The notes beneath the pieces are model-generated. The model had not been told where the DNA came from. It worked only from the letters and a program-made list of their open reading frames with translations, and ran no database searches. This document shows, one piece after another, positions 46,392 through 54,720 of a stretch of 64,000 nucleotides of DNA (position 1 is the stretch's first letter; each line of letters starts with the position of its first letter). The translations under genes and the position numbers were made by a program. The stretch is from JAVJST01 sp040219295 (GTDB lineage Bacteria; Pseudomonadota; Alphaproteobacteria; Rhodospirillales; Casp-alpha2), in assembly GCA_040219295.1 (NCBI GenBank), contig JAVJST010000005.1:310001-374000 (forward strand), in the 5' to 3' direction.

Positions 46392-46967
46392 TCACGGCGA
46401 CAGCCACGTCGCCGTCATTCCGTCATCGCCGGACCAGTCGAAGCGGGCGCGCCGGTGTCCGCCGGCGGCGAGGTGCATCCACTCGAGCCGGGTGATGCCG
46501 ACGACCACCGCACAGAAACTGCCGAACGCGATGTCGTCGCCGGCTTCGTCGTAGCGCGGCGCCGGCGGCGGCGCATCGACGGGCGTGCCGGGGCCATCGT
46601 CGGACAGATAGCAGGCCCGGCTCTGTGGGCGGCTGGCGTTCCAGGCGTCGCGGGCGATGGCGTCGTCCTTGTGCAGTCCGGCGGTGCCGTCGATGCGCAG
46701 CTGCACCTGGCGGGCGGCATCATAGAACAGCACGGCGGCGGCGGGGTTGGCAGCGAGGTCGGCAACCTTGCCGGATCGACGGTCGGTATGAAACCGAAGC
46801 GTGCGCGCGGCCGGATCGACATGGCGGAGCACGACCGTGCGTTGCGACGGCCGACCGTCCGCGGTTACGGTCGCGACCTTGGCGAGATGGAACGGTGAAT
46901 GCCGGTCCGTCGCGCCGGCGTTCAAGAGCTCCCATGCCTCGGCCAGGGCGTCATCCAGCGACGTCAT
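46392..46967 (-). CDS. Pyridoxamine 5'-phosphate oxidase-family flavin-binding protein
   Basis: A 191-residue split-barrel protein of the PNPOx family. FHLAKVATVTADGRPSQRTVVLRHVD is the usual FMN-binding N-terminal strand set, followed by LRFHTDRRSGKVADLAANP and AAVLFYDAARQVQLRIDG. The end HRRARFDWSGDDGMTATWLSP resembles the PdxH C-terminus (RxRF...W.. RL.P), but the final Leu-Ala-Pro and some substrate-binding residues differ. It is therefore more likely an FMN-dependent oxidoreductase relative than true PdxH. It is convergent with greA and divergent from the amine oxidase gene. Confidence 0.85.
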   Translation of the reverse strand: MTSLDDALAEAWELLNAGATDRHSPFHLAKVATVTADGRPSQRTVVLRHVDPAARTLRFHTDRRSGKVADLAANPAAAVLFYDAARQVQLRIDGTAGLHKDDAIARDAWNASRPQSRACYLSDDGPGTPVDAPPPAPRYDEAGDDIAFGSFCAVVVGITRLEWMHLAAGGHRRARFDWSGDDGMTATWLSP

Positions 46968-47070
46968 CGTTTCTCCCGTTCCCGTCGCGTGTGCCGCTCC
47001 GGGGCTCGATACCCGCGCGGATCCATGGTTAGGTACAGGCCGACAATAAACGCATGAAGAGGCTGAGACG

Positions 47071-48447
47071 ATGACGATTTCCCGCACCGGACGACGTTCG
47101 TTCCTGAAATTCCTGTTTGCCGTGGCCGGGATTGCCACGGCTGTCCGCCCCCGGCCAGGCCGCGCGCAGTCGCTGTCGGACATCAGCGTCGTCATCGTCG
47201 GCGCCGGTATCGCCGGATTGGGTGCGGCGCGCTTGCTCGCCGATGAAGGTGTGCAGGTCACCGTGGTCGAGGCCAAGCCGCATATCGGCGGGCGGCTGCT
47301 GACCGACTGGTCGATGGGTGCGCCGTTCGAGGTCGGCGCCGGCTGGATCCACGGGCCCGAAGAGGACAACCCGACCCGCCAACTCGCCGATGACGTCGAC
47401 GCACGGTACGTCGTGACCGACGACGACAACGCGGTCTACTACCACGCCGACGGGCGGCCGTTCACCGAGGGCGATTACGAGGACGCGGAGGACGCCTGGG
47501 ATTCGGTGATCTATTTCATCGACGAGAACCTCGAGGAGAACGACCCGGCAAGCCTCTACGATGTCATCCGGCGCTACAACAGCAGCTACCTCGACGATCC
47601 GCGCGTCAAGTGGGTGTTCTCGGCATGGACCGAGTTCTCCAAGGGCGGCCCGATCGAGGACCTGTCGGCACCGCTGTTCTACGCCGACAAGGCCTTCGAC
47701 GGAGACGACGTCGTCGTCACCACGGGTTACGACGAAATCCTCAAACCCCTCGCGGAAGGACTGGACATCCGCCTGTCGGAGACGGTGACGGACATCTGGC
47801 ACGACGAGGACGACGGGGTCGAGGTAACCACGGACAAGGGCGCGATCGAGGCCGACTACTGCATCTGCACGGTTCCATTGGGCGTACTCAAGGCCGGCAA
47901 GGTCGCCTTCGATCCGGAACTGCCCGAGCGCCATCAGAAGGCCATCGACCGGCTCGGGTTCGGCAGCGTGACGAAGATCGCCCTGAAGTTCCCGGAGCCG
48001 TTCTGGGACACAGACACCCAGTACTTCGGCATCGTCACCGAACCCAAGGGGCGCTGGAACTACTGGCTGAGCTACCGCACGTTCTCCGACGAGAATATCC
48101 TGCTCGGCGTCAGTGTCGGGGCGTACGCGCCGGTCGCCGACCGGATGAGCGACGCCGAGATGACGGCCGACGCGCTCGACGTGCTGCGCCAGGTTTGGGG
48201 CGATGCGGTCGGCGAGCCGGTCCAGGTGCTGGCGACCCACTGGTCGCAGGACCCGGAGACGCTGGGCGCCTATACATATCCGACCCCCGGCAGCCGCAAG
48301 TCGGACTTCAACCGCCTCGGCAAGCCGCTGGAGGACGTGCTGATCCTTGCCGGCGAACACACCATCTTCGATTACGCGGGCACCACGCACGGCGCCTACA
48401 TGACAGGCATCCGCGCCGCCGAGTACATCCTCGACGAGGAAAGCTGA
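47071..48447 (+). CDS. Tat-exported flavin monoamine oxidase
   Basis: A 458-residue FAD-containing amine oxidase. The N-terminus has a twin-arginine signal (TGRRSFLKFLFAVAG) ending near GRAQS, so the folded flavoprotein should reach the periplasm. The FAD-binding region VVIVGAGIAGLGAARLLADEG is followed by the GG doublet in HIGGRLLTDW. The substrate domain (CTVPLGVLKAGKVAF, FWD) and the C-terminal FAD segment LILAGEHTIFDYAGTTHGAYMTG are intact, and a Lys in the SVTKIALKF strand may contact the flavin through water. Candidate substrates are polyamines or primary amines. It is followed closely by the convergent RhtB exporter gene. Confidence 0.92.
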   Translation: MTISRTGRRSFLKFLFAVAGIATAVRPRPGRAQSLSDISVVIVGAGIAGLGAARLLADEGVQVTVVEAKPHIGGRLLTDWSMGAPFEVGAGWIHGPEEDNPTRQLADDVDARYVVTDDDNAVYYHADGRPFTEGDYEDAEDAWDSVIYFIDENLEENDPASLYDVIRRYNSSYLDDPRVKWVFSAWTEFSKGGPIEDLSAPLFYADKAFDGDDVVVTTGYDEILKPLAEGLDIRLSETVTDIWHDEDDGVEVTTDKGAIEADYCICTVPLGVLKAGKVAFDPELPERHQKAIDRLGFGSVTKIALKFPEPFWDTDTQYFGIVTEPKGRWNYWLSYRTFSDENILLGVSVGAYAPVADRMSDAEMTADALDVLRQVWGDAVGEPVQVLATHWSQDPETLGAYTYPTPGSRKSDFNRLGKPLEDVLILAGEHTIFDYAGTTHGAYMTGIRAAEYILDEES

Positions 48448-48453
48448 GGCGGG

Positions 48454-49080
48454 CTAGCGACGGTCGAACGCCAGCCTGGCGGCAAGGCCCAGGAAGATCA
48501 CGCCGCTCAGGAACTGGAAGGCGGTGGCGACGCGCACGTTGCGCAGCAAAAGCCGGCCGATGCCGCCCGCCGACATGCCGACGGCGGCGTTGATGATGGT
48601 ACCGCCGACGTTGAGGATCGCGCCGAAGATCAGGAACTGGACGAGCACCGAGCCCCGCGCCGGGTCGACGAACTGCGGCACCAGCGCCAGCGTGAACAGG
48701 ATGATCTTTGGATTCAGGAGATTGACCACGGTGCCGTCGCGCCATGCCGTGAAGGCGGCCGACTTCTTCGTTTCGGTGGGCTCGAGCCGCCCGGGCGGGT
48801 GGCGGAACGCCTGGATCGCCAGCCACACCAGATAGGCGATGCCGGCCCAGCGCACGGCTTCGAACACCGGCGGGTGGGCGGCGAGCAGGGCGGCCAGCCC
48901 GAGGCCCGCGGCGAGCGCGTGAATGAACGATCCGGTGGCGATGCCGAGCGAGGCCGCGAACCCGGCTTTCGGTCCCGACCGGATGCCCTGGCCGAGGCAG
49001 AACAGCATGTCGGCGCCCGGCGTCAGGTTGAGCGCCAGGGCGATCGGCGTGAAGATCAGCAGGGTCTCGAGGGTGGGCAT
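48454..49080 (-). CDS. LysE/RhtB-family amino-acid exporter
   Basis: A 208-residue inner-membrane exporter with about six hydrophobic helices. The N-terminal LTPGADMLFCLGQGIRSGPKAGFAASLGIATG is the family signature, and VNLLNPKIILFTLALVPQFVDP is the second conserved block. Members export homoserine, threonine, lysine or leucine. The region around its start codon (38 bases) is repeated exactly 714 bases upstream, on the far side of a toxin-antitoxin pair. This implies that the pair was inserted here and that the current upstream sequence is not the original promoter. Confidence 0.92.
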   Translation of the reverse strand: MPTLETLLIFTPIALALNLTPGADMLFCLGQGIRSGPKAGFAASLGIATGSFIHALAAGLGLAALLAAHPPVFEAVRWAGIAYLVWLAIQAFRHPPGRLEPTETKKSAAFTAWRDGTVVNLLNPKIILFTLALVPQFVDPARGSVLVQFLIFGAILNVGGTIINAAVGMSAGGIGRLLLRNVRVATAFQFLSGVIFLGLAARLAFDRR

Positions 49081-49082
49081 GG
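49045..49082. repeat. 38-bp direct repeat, copy 1 (inside the RhtB gene 5' end)
   Basis: The sequence starting CGGCGTGAAGATCAGC and ending GGGTGGGCATGG recurs exactly at 49759-49796. This copy contains the RhtB start codon and the first dozen codons. Together with the other copy it brackets the HigBA-type module. Confidence 0.9.
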
Positions 49083-49120
49083 CGGGAGGTTAATCGCCGC
49101 CGCGAGCGTCGGCAATCGGG

Positions 49121-49399
49121 CTATGACGACACCAGCCGGATATCGACCTTGTGACCGGTGGCGGCGGCATAACGCTCGATAGTCTCAAGCGTCGGCTTGA
49201 TGCGCCCGCTTTCGATCCGTGCGACTGCCGCCTGTTGCGTGCCCATTCGTTCGGCAACCTCTTGCTGGGTCAGTTTGGCAGCTTGGCGCGCGGCAATCAA
49301 TTTCGAGACGACGGCATATTCTTCGGCGCGTGCTTCATAGGCGGCGCGAACCTCAGGGTCTTTCAGCAGTTGCTTCTTCAGGTCCTTGAATGCGGTCAT
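49121..49399 (-). CDS. HigA-type XRE-family antitoxin
   Basis: A 92-residue DNA-binding protein. The C-terminal half is a helix-turn-helix of the Cro/CI type (KLTQQEVAERMGTQQAAVARIESG), preceded by a helical N-terminus with a long charged segment. It follows a RelE/HigB-like toxin gene, with a four-base overlap of start and stop (ATGA). That is the toxin-first order of higBA. It should neutralise the toxin and repress the operon. The chosen ATG fits that overlap; the longer frame is shadow sequence of the toxin gene. Confidence 0.88.
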   Translation of the reverse strand: MTAFKDLKKQLLKDPEVRAAYEARAEEYAVVSKLIAARQAAKLTQQEVAERMGTQQAAVARIESGRIKPTLETIERYAAATGHKVDIRLVSS

Positions 49400-49725
49400 A
49401 GCAGCTTCGCTTCCTTGCCTCGTGCCGTCGCCAGCTCGATCATTTGGCGGGGTGTCGTCCCTGTCTTCTTGTGGAAAGCAGTCAGGATCACGATCCTCTT
49501 GCTTCTCACTACGACGTAAAGCCCCCGTCCGTGTCCGCTCTTGCCCCTGGCCCGGAGTTCCCAAAGCTTGCCGTCCACATGGCGGACATGGGGCATGCCG
49601 ACTGCGGCGGGACCATGCGCCTCGACGAGTTCGACGACATGGATGAGATCGGCCTGGATATCCTTCGGGAGCTTGCCAATCTCACGGTCGACGCGTTTGT
49701 CCAGGGTCTCGACGATCCACGTCAT
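49396..49725 (-). CDS. RelE/HigB-like toxin (Gp49 family)
   Basis: A 109-residue protein of the phage-derived Gp49/HigB-like toxin group. The segments KLPKDIQADLIHVVELVEAHG, HVRHVDGKLWELRARGKSGHGRGLYVVV and VILTAFHKKTGTTPRQMIELA match the usual order. The Arg, His and Lys residues are those typical of ribosome-dependent mRNA interferases. It lies upstream of and overlaps the antitoxin gene. A TATAAC-type motif and short dyad (ACACCTGTGTTATAG) directly upstream may be the promoter-operator. Confidence 0.88.
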   Translation of the reverse strand: MTWIVETLDKRVDREIGKLPKDIQADLIHVVELVEAHGPAAVGMPHVRHVDGKLWELRARGKSGHGRGLYVVVRSKRIVILTAFHKKTGTTPRQMIELATARGKEAKLL

Positions 49726-49758
49726 ATAACACCTGTGTTATAGTTTGGCAAGATTGCC

Positions 49759-49796
49759 CGGCGTGAAGATCAGCAGGGTCTCGAGGGTGGGCATGG
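49759..49796. repeat. 38-bp direct repeat, copy 2 (upstream of the toxin gene)
   Basis: An exact second copy of the RhtB 5' end, now outside any gene and including the duplicated start codon in minus orientation. After the repeat the two flanks diverge, although a short imperfect match (ggcgggaggttaat versus ggggcgagattaga) continues. Confidence 0.9.
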
Positions 49797-49875
49797 GGCG
49801 AGATTAGACACACCCTGGATCGCTCGCAACATGAAGGCGATTGAACCGAAGGTTGTGATTCACTCAATCATGTCA

Positions 49876-49932
49876 TTCCCGCGAAAGCGGGAATCCAGGG
49901 ATGTACCGGCTTGACCCCCGCCTGCGCGGGGG
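49876..49932. repeat. REP-like palindromic repeat pair
   Basis: Two hairpins lie close together: TTCCCGC-GAAA-GCGGGAA (49876-49893) and CCCCCGC-CTGC-GCGGGGG (49915-49932). The second is followed by TGACGG. The same second type recurs near 50847. These are of the dispersed REP kind seen in many proteobacterial genomes. Confidence 0.8.
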
Positions 49933-49991
49933 TGACGGTTAGGGCCGATCCCGTCGAGCGGCCTCGCTCTTTGAGATGCGCTGCACATTCT

Positions 49992-50672
49992 TCAGGATGA
50001 GGCAGCAGGCAACGCACCCTCATACCCACAGGCTCTTGCATCAACCGGTATCGTCGCCGAGAACTCCTCGGATGATGGCAGCACACCGTCCTCGGCGAGA
50101 ATTTGACGACAAGCAACGGCCCACGTTTTCGTCGTGTGTTCTAATCCCGTTCGTTGTGCGCAAACTCCCGTCTCATACGTTGAGCCCCCTGACAGGTACT
50201 CATAAACTTTGAGAGCTCTATCGTTCATATCTGCATTGAAATCTGACGGGTGGGTTTTTGATAGGAGCGAAAATCCCCCTACAACCTCGCTGTACGGACC
50301 TGATGGTGCGTTCCCTTTCGGGCGTCTGTATTCATGCAACGCCAACCGTTCCAATGCCCAGAGATCGAACTTCATTTGATCGCTGTATTGGTAGGTTTCC
50401 AGATGCCGTCCAGGCGGTATAAGCCTACGGTGAGCGACGGCGTTATACAGGTGAGCGGCGGCGAAATCGTCCCCATCCAACGCGTTCGGGAAGTGAGCAT
50501 CCCAAAACATGGCGCAGGCCTGTGGGTCTGCCTGCCAGTTCGACAACTGGTCCGGCCAGTCCCGAAAATCGAAGTAGCACGCGGATACCGTCAGGGTTGC
50601 GGCAACCATGGAAACCCGGCGGATTACCGCGCGCCAGGCCGAGCATTTCGAGGTCTTCGGATTAATGTTCAT
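49992..50672 (-). CDS. Hypothetical lipoprotein-like secreted protein (226 aa)
   Basis: I do not recognise this gene. The N-terminus is basic and then hydrophobic (VSMVAATLTVSACYFDF) and reads like a signal peptide with a lipobox-like SAC, so it may be exported. The rest is soluble, rich in aromatic residues and His, with Cys at several positions. Codon use is less GC-rich than in neighbouring genes and it is flanked by REP-like repeats, both of which suggest foreign origin. There is no domain I can name. A real gene is likely because no long competing frame covers it and the composition is protein-like. Confidence 0.6.
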   Translation of the reverse strand: MNINPKTSKCSAWRAVIRRVSMVAATLTVSACYFDFRDWPDQLSNWQADPQACAMFWDAHFPNALDGDDFAAAHLYNAVAHRRLIPPGRHLETYQYSDQMKFDLWALERLALHEYRRPKGNAPSGPYSEVVGGFSLLSKTHPSDFNADMNDRALKVYEYLSGGSTYETGVCAQRTGLEHTTKTWAVACRQILAEDGVLPSSEEFSATIPVDARACGYEGALPAASS

Positions 50673-51215
50673 TCCCGACAGTTCGACGCGTCGCGTCCTG
50701 GATCAATTGTTGCGTCGATCGACTATGGCTCCTCTGCCATGAATTGAAAACGCCGCCACAACGCAAAAAGCAATCTCTTGACAAAATAGGAAAAATATCA
50801 TATATCACCAACCGCTCTTTGCGATGGTGAATATGTGGATCTGTCTCCCCGCCTGCGCGGGGGGTGACGATGAAGGATGACGCTGACGGATGAAAAATGC
50901 GAAGCACCCGGGGAGGCTTAAACATTCTTCATCATTCTTCAGCGGAGCGGCGGGTTTCGACCGTCGGGTCATTCGACGGTCATTCCCGGGTCAGGAATGG
51001 TCATCCCCGGGAATCGGGAATCGTTGCGGACCAGGCGGTTAGGCCGAAATCGCTGGAAAAATGACCCTAAATGACCCGGAACGCGAAAAGCGCCGTGAAT
51101 TCAACGGGCTCAATACGGTCATTCCATGGTCATGATGGCCGTGGCAATCGCATCCTCATGCTGAGTAGGGTGCAAAGCACCCGTATCGAAGTGTGAGCGC
51201 CGAAAGGCGCGCCGA
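50673..51215. other. 543-base region without a gene
   Basis: No credible coding sequence is present. The first part is unusually AT-rich around 50755-50820. It then holds a REP-like hairpin, repeated GGTCAT-type motifs (GGTCATTCCCGGG, GGTCATCCCCGGG at 50980-51015) and two short hairpins near the sulfatase end: GGGTGC-AAA-GCACCC and GCGCC-GAAA-GGCGC. The last may help end the sulfatase transcript. Confidence 0.6.
50847..50862. repeat. REP-like hairpin, additional copy
   Basis: CCCCGC-CTGC-GCGGGG followed by GGTGACG matches the second hairpin of the pair near 49.9 kb, including its loop and the TGACG tail, about 930 bases away. Confidence 0.75.
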
Positions 51216-52799
51216 CTAGCGACTCCCTTTGCGAGGCCGGACTGGTTTCGGCGGCTTGCGCAGCGGGTACATGAACTTGTGGTCGGCCTCCGAGACCTCC
51301 ATGTGGCTGCGCATGAAGGCGTTGCCGGCATCGAACGGGGGCGCGTAGTCCCAGTCCGTGCGGCGGCCCTTGGTCATGCCGGCGTGCACCGCGCGGCGGC
51401 GGCGTTGGCTGAGGATCACATCGTTGACGATCCGGTCCATGTTGTAGTTGTCGGCGATTTCCTGTCGCAGCGCCTTCATGCGGGTCGCATACCCCCTCGC
51501 GTTTGCCAGGTTGTTTCTTTCGTCGGGGTCGGCGACGACGTCATAGAGCTGATCCGGATCGGTCGGCGAATGGATGTACTTCAGATTGCCGCGTCGGATC
51601 ATGATGACCGGGGCGGCGGCGCATTCGCCCATGTATTCGCCGATCGCCTCGTCCCGGTCGCCGTCGCCGGCGATCAGCGGTATCAGCGAACGGCCGTCGA
51701 GACGGTCGGCGAACTCGGGCTCCGGTCCGGCGCCGCTCGACGACGCCAGATCGGTCAGCGTCGGCAGCAGGTCGACGTGGCTTACCGCGTTGGCGACGCG
51801 CTTGCCGGCCGGGACGCCGGGTCCCTTGACGATGAGCGGTACGCGGGCGGAATCCTCGAAATAGCTCATCTTCGCCCACAGGCCGCGCTCGCCCAGCATG
51901 TCGCCGTGATCCGAGGTCACGACGATGACGGTGTTGTCGGCAAGGCCGGTGTCCTCGAGCGCGGTCACCAGCCGGCCGACCTGCTCGTCGAAATAGGAAA
52001 CGTTGCCGAAATAGGCGTGGCGGGCGTTGCGGATATCGTTCTCGGTGGTGTCGAACTCGTCCGCCGCCAGCCCGTCGTAGATGCGCCGGCTGTGCGGGTC
52101 GAGCGCGTTCCTCGCCAGCGCCGGGGTGCGCGGCAGGTCGACGGCGTCGTGATCGTAGAGGTCCCAGTACTTTTGGCGCGTCGCATACGGGTCATGCGGA
52201 TGGATGAACGCGGTGACGAGACAGAACGGGGTGTCCTCCGGCGCGCGGGCAAGCTCGTAGATCTTGCGTTCGGCGCGGAATGCGACCTCGTCGTCGTAGT
52301 CGTACTGCAGGGTCGCCTTGGCGACGCCGGCGGTCATGATGTTGACCATGTTGTGGTACCACTCCTCGATCCGCTCGTAAGGGTTCTCCCAGTCGGGAAC
52401 CCAGGCGAAATCGGCGGGGTAGACGTCGGTGGTCAGGCGTTCCTCGAAACCGTGCAGCTGGTCGGCGCCGACGAAGTGCATCTTGCCGATCAGGCAGGTG
52501 TAGTAGTTCATGGTACGCAGGTAGTGGGCGAACGTCGGCACGTGGCTGGGGAACTCGGCGGCGTTGTCCCAGGCGCCGATCTTCGAGGCCTGCTGGCCCG
52601 CCATCATGGTGAACCGCGCCGGCGCGCACAGCGGGCTGGCGCAATAGGCGGCATCGAACGTGGTGCCCTGTTGGGCCAAGCGGTCGATGTTCGGGGTCTT
52701 GATCAGCGGATGGCCGTAGGCGCCGACGGTGTGCGGCTTCAACTGATCGGCCATGATGACGACGACGTTGAGACCCTTGGTACGGGGTTTCGCGGGCAT
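51216..52799 (-). CDS. betC: Choline-sulfatase BetC
   Basis: Hydrolyses choline-O-sulfate to choline and sulfate, supplying the glycine betaine precursor. The 527-residue sulfatase has the formylglycine site C58 in SPLCAPARFTMM (C-x-P-x-R). The choline-sulfatase signature CLIGKMHFVGADQLHGFEERLTTD.YPADF is present, with HPHDPYATRQKYWDLY and TSDHGDMLGERGLWAKM. A very strong Shine-Dalgarno sequence (AGGAGG) sits eight bases before the ATG. betI, betB, betA and a choline-sulfate transporter are not adjacent. The C-terminus is longer and more basic than usual (PPKPVRPRKGSR). Confidence 0.93.
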   Translation of the reverse strand: MPAKPRTKGLNVVVIMADQLKPHTVGAYGHPLIKTPNIDRLAQQGTTFDAAYCASPLCAPARFTMMAGQQASKIGAWDNAAEFPSHVPTFAHYLRTMNYYTCLIGKMHFVGADQLHGFEERLTTDVYPADFAWVPDWENPYERIEEWYHNMVNIMTAGVAKATLQYDYDDEVAFRAERKIYELARAPEDTPFCLVTAFIHPHDPYATRQKYWDLYDHDAVDLPRTPALARNALDPHSRRIYDGLAADEFDTTENDIRNARHAYFGNVSYFDEQVGRLVTALEDTGLADNTVIVVTSDHGDMLGERGLWAKMSYFEDSARVPLIVKGPGVPAGKRVANAVSHVDLLPTLTDLASSSGAGPEPEFADRLDGRSLIPLIAGDGDRDEAIGEYMGECAAAPVIMIRRGNLKYIHSPTDPDQLYDVVADPDERNNLANARGYATRMKALRQEIADNYNMDRIVNDVILSQRRRRAVHAGMTKGRRTDWDYAPPFDAGNAFMRSHMEVSEADHKFMYPLRKPPKPVRPRKGSR

Positions 52800-52937
52800 G
52801 GTGGTTCCTCCTGAGAGCTCGCGCTCAATATGGGGATCACTCAGATTCCGACAAATGAAAAATATTAGTTGGGAACTGTTTGCCTCAAAGGCACGCGGCC
52901 TCGCCGGCCATTCCCCGCGCGCCGCTCTTTGCGGCAT

Positions 52938-53411
52938 TTAGTCTGTCTCGACCGGCACGCCGGGTACGGCCTTCGAGGTGCGGATGGTCTCCAGCGTGGT
53001 GACCGTTTCGACGTGGGGCGCGGACGTCAGGCGCATGGTCAGGTCGTCGCGGTGCGCCTTGTCGCGGGCGACCAGTTTCAGCAGGAAGTCGCCGCCGCCC
53101 CGGATCATGTGGCATTCGCGGACCTCGTCCCACGGACCGACGGTGTCCTCGAATGCCGTGAGCACGGTCTGTGACTGGCTGTCGAGGCCGACGAGGGCGA
53201 AGAACATCTCGGTAAAGCCGAGGCGGGTGGCGTCGAGCGCCGCGTGATAGCCGTGAATGAAACCCTCGGTTTCGAGGGTCCGCACCCGCCTGAGGCACGG
53301 TGGTGCCGAGATTTCGGCGCGTTTCGACAGATCGACGTTGGTGATACGGCCTTCGTCCTGCAGCGTGTTGAGGATCACGCGGTCGATTCGGTCGAGTTTG
53401 TGTTTGGTCAT
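52938..53411 (-). CDS. lrp: Lrp/AsnC-family transcriptional regulator
   Basis: A 157-residue Lrp-type protein. LDRIDRVILNTLQDEGRITNVDLSKRAEISAPPCLRRVRTLETEGFI is the helix-turn-helix, and the RAM domain contains VRECHMIRGGGDFLLKLVA. The ATG giving MTKHKLDRID was chosen; a longer frame adds 24 residues without support. It is divergent from trxB, the arrangement found in rhizobia, where lrp, trxB and lsrB lie together. It is upstream of betC on the same strand by 138 bases, so the two could be cotranscribed. Confidence 0.92.
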   Translation of the reverse strand: MTKHKLDRIDRVILNTLQDEGRITNVDLSKRAEISAPPCLRRVRTLETEGFIHGYHAALDATRLGFTEMFFALVGLDSQSQTVLTAFEDTVGPWDEVRECHMIRGGGDFLLKLVARDKAHRDDLTMRLTSAPHVETVTTLETIRTSKAVPGVPVETD

Positions 53412-53738
53412 GGGCGCTTTGAGGGCCGGGTAATGAAATAACGAAACTGAATGGACATTCGGCAATTTTATTACAAAAGGCAAGCAGCCCGTGTCGAGAG
53501 AATATTGTCAGGAAATCAAGCCGTTAACGACCAAGGGGCATGAAAGCTGGCTGGCTGGCCCCCGAAGGCAACCGGGGTGCGCGGATTCCCGGCCACCGTC
53601 TCTTGCGGCCCCTATGCGCTGCGCCTATGGTGATCGGCGTCCGATGCGCCTATATGGGGGCCGTTCCAGCGGCCGGCGGCAGCGGCCAATTCCGGGGCAG
53701 ACACAAAGACGGCGCGGAACGCGCACGAGGAGAACATC
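53412..53738. other. 327-base divergent region between lrp and trxB
   Basis: No gene is seen. An inverted repeat GAATG-GA-CATTC (53449-53460) lies close to the lrp start and is followed by an AT-rich stretch (AATTTTATTAC), which suits an Lrp-type autoregulatory site. The half next to trxB is GC-rich and contains GCGGCCGGCGGCAGCGGC, with no clear promoter hexamers. Confidence 0.5.
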
Positions 53739-54710
53739 ATGGCGGATGCCCACCATTCCAAAGTCCTGATCATCGGTTCCGGCGCGGCCGGTTATACTGC
53801 CGCGATCTACGCGGCCCGCGCCAATCTCGAGCCGATTCTGGTCCGCGGCCTGCAGCCGGGCGGACAGTTGACCATCACCACCGACGTCGAAAACTACCCG
53901 GGCTTCGCCGAGGCGATCCAGGGGCCGTGGCTGATGGAGCAGATGGAAGCCCAGGCGCGGCATGTCGGCACCCGGATGTTCGAGGACACCATCGTCGAGG
54001 TCGATCTTGATAGCCGCCCGTTCTCCGCGACCGGCGACGGCGGCCAAGTCTATACCGGCGACACCCTGATTATCGCGACTGGCGCTTCGGCCCGCTGGCT
54101 TGGCCTCGAATCGGAAGAGAAATTCCGCGGTTTCGGCGTTTCCGCGTGCGCGACGTGCGACGGCTTCTTCTACCGCGACAAGCCGGTTTGCGTCGTCGGC
54201 GGCGGCAACACCGCCGTCGAGGAGGCGCTTTACCTGACCAACTTCGCCTCCAAGGTCATCCTGATCCACCGGCGCGACGAACTGCGCGCCGAGAAAATCA
54301 TGCAGGACCGCCTGTTCCGCAACGACAAGATCGAGGTGATGTGGGACAGCGTGCTCGACGACGTCAAGGGAACCGACATGCCGCCGGGCGTGACCCACGC
54401 GGCGATCCGCAACGTGAAGACCGGCGAGGTCACGGACATCGCGGTCGACGGCGTATTCATCGCCATCGGTCACGAGCCCAACACCCAGCTGTTCAACGGC
54501 AAACTCGATGCCGACGACGAGGGCTACCTGATCACCAGGCCCGATTCCACGGCGACCAACGTTCCCGGCGTGTTTGCCGCCGGCGACGTGCAGGACAAGA
54601 TCTACCGCCAGGCGGTGACGGCCGCCGGTACCGGCTGCATGGCCGCGCTCGAAGCCGAACGGTTCCTCGCCCATCTCGAGGACACGAGCGCCCAAGCGGC
54701 CGCCGAGTGA
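53739..54710 (+). CDS. trxB: Thioredoxin reductase TrxB
   Basis: Transfers electrons from NADPH through FAD to thioredoxin. The 323-residue low-molecular-weight type has FAD-binding VLIIGSGAAGYTAAIYAARA, the redox-active CATC (C137, C140) in SACATCDGFF, the NADPH-binding VVGGGNTAVEEALYL, and the second FAD motif VFAAGDVQDKIYRQAVTAAG. It lies ten bases upstream of the LysR gene, with which it forms the conserved trxB-lsrB pair. Confidence 0.97.
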   Translation: MADAHHSKVLIIGSGAAGYTAAIYAARANLEPILVRGLQPGGQLTITTDVENYPGFAEAIQGPWLMEQMEAQARHVGTRMFEDTIVEVDLDSRPFSATGDGGQVYTGDTLIIATGASARWLGLESEEKFRGFGVSACATCDGFFYRDKPVCVVGGGNTAVEEALYLTNFASKVILIHRRDELRAEKIMQDRLFRNDKIEVMWDSVLDDVKGTDMPPGVTHAAIRNVKTGEVTDIAVDGVFIAIGHEPNTQLFNGKLDADDEGYLITRPDSTATNVPGVFAAGDVQDKIYRQAVTAAGTGCMAALEAERFLAHLEDTSAQAAAE

Positions 54711-54720
54711 GCCGGGCGGC

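Noticed and set aside
46392..46967. Assignment as PdxH itself
   Set aside because: The C-terminal and substrate-binding residues differ from PdxH; only the split-barrel FMN family is supported.
49850..51030. CRISPR array
   Set aside because: The repeats are palindromic REP-like units of two kinds with irregular spacing and only two or three copies; no cas genes.
51279..52814. 511-codon open frame opposite choline sulfatase
   Set aside because: Shadow frame; the sulfatase shows all active-site motifs and an excellent Shine-Dalgarno sequence.
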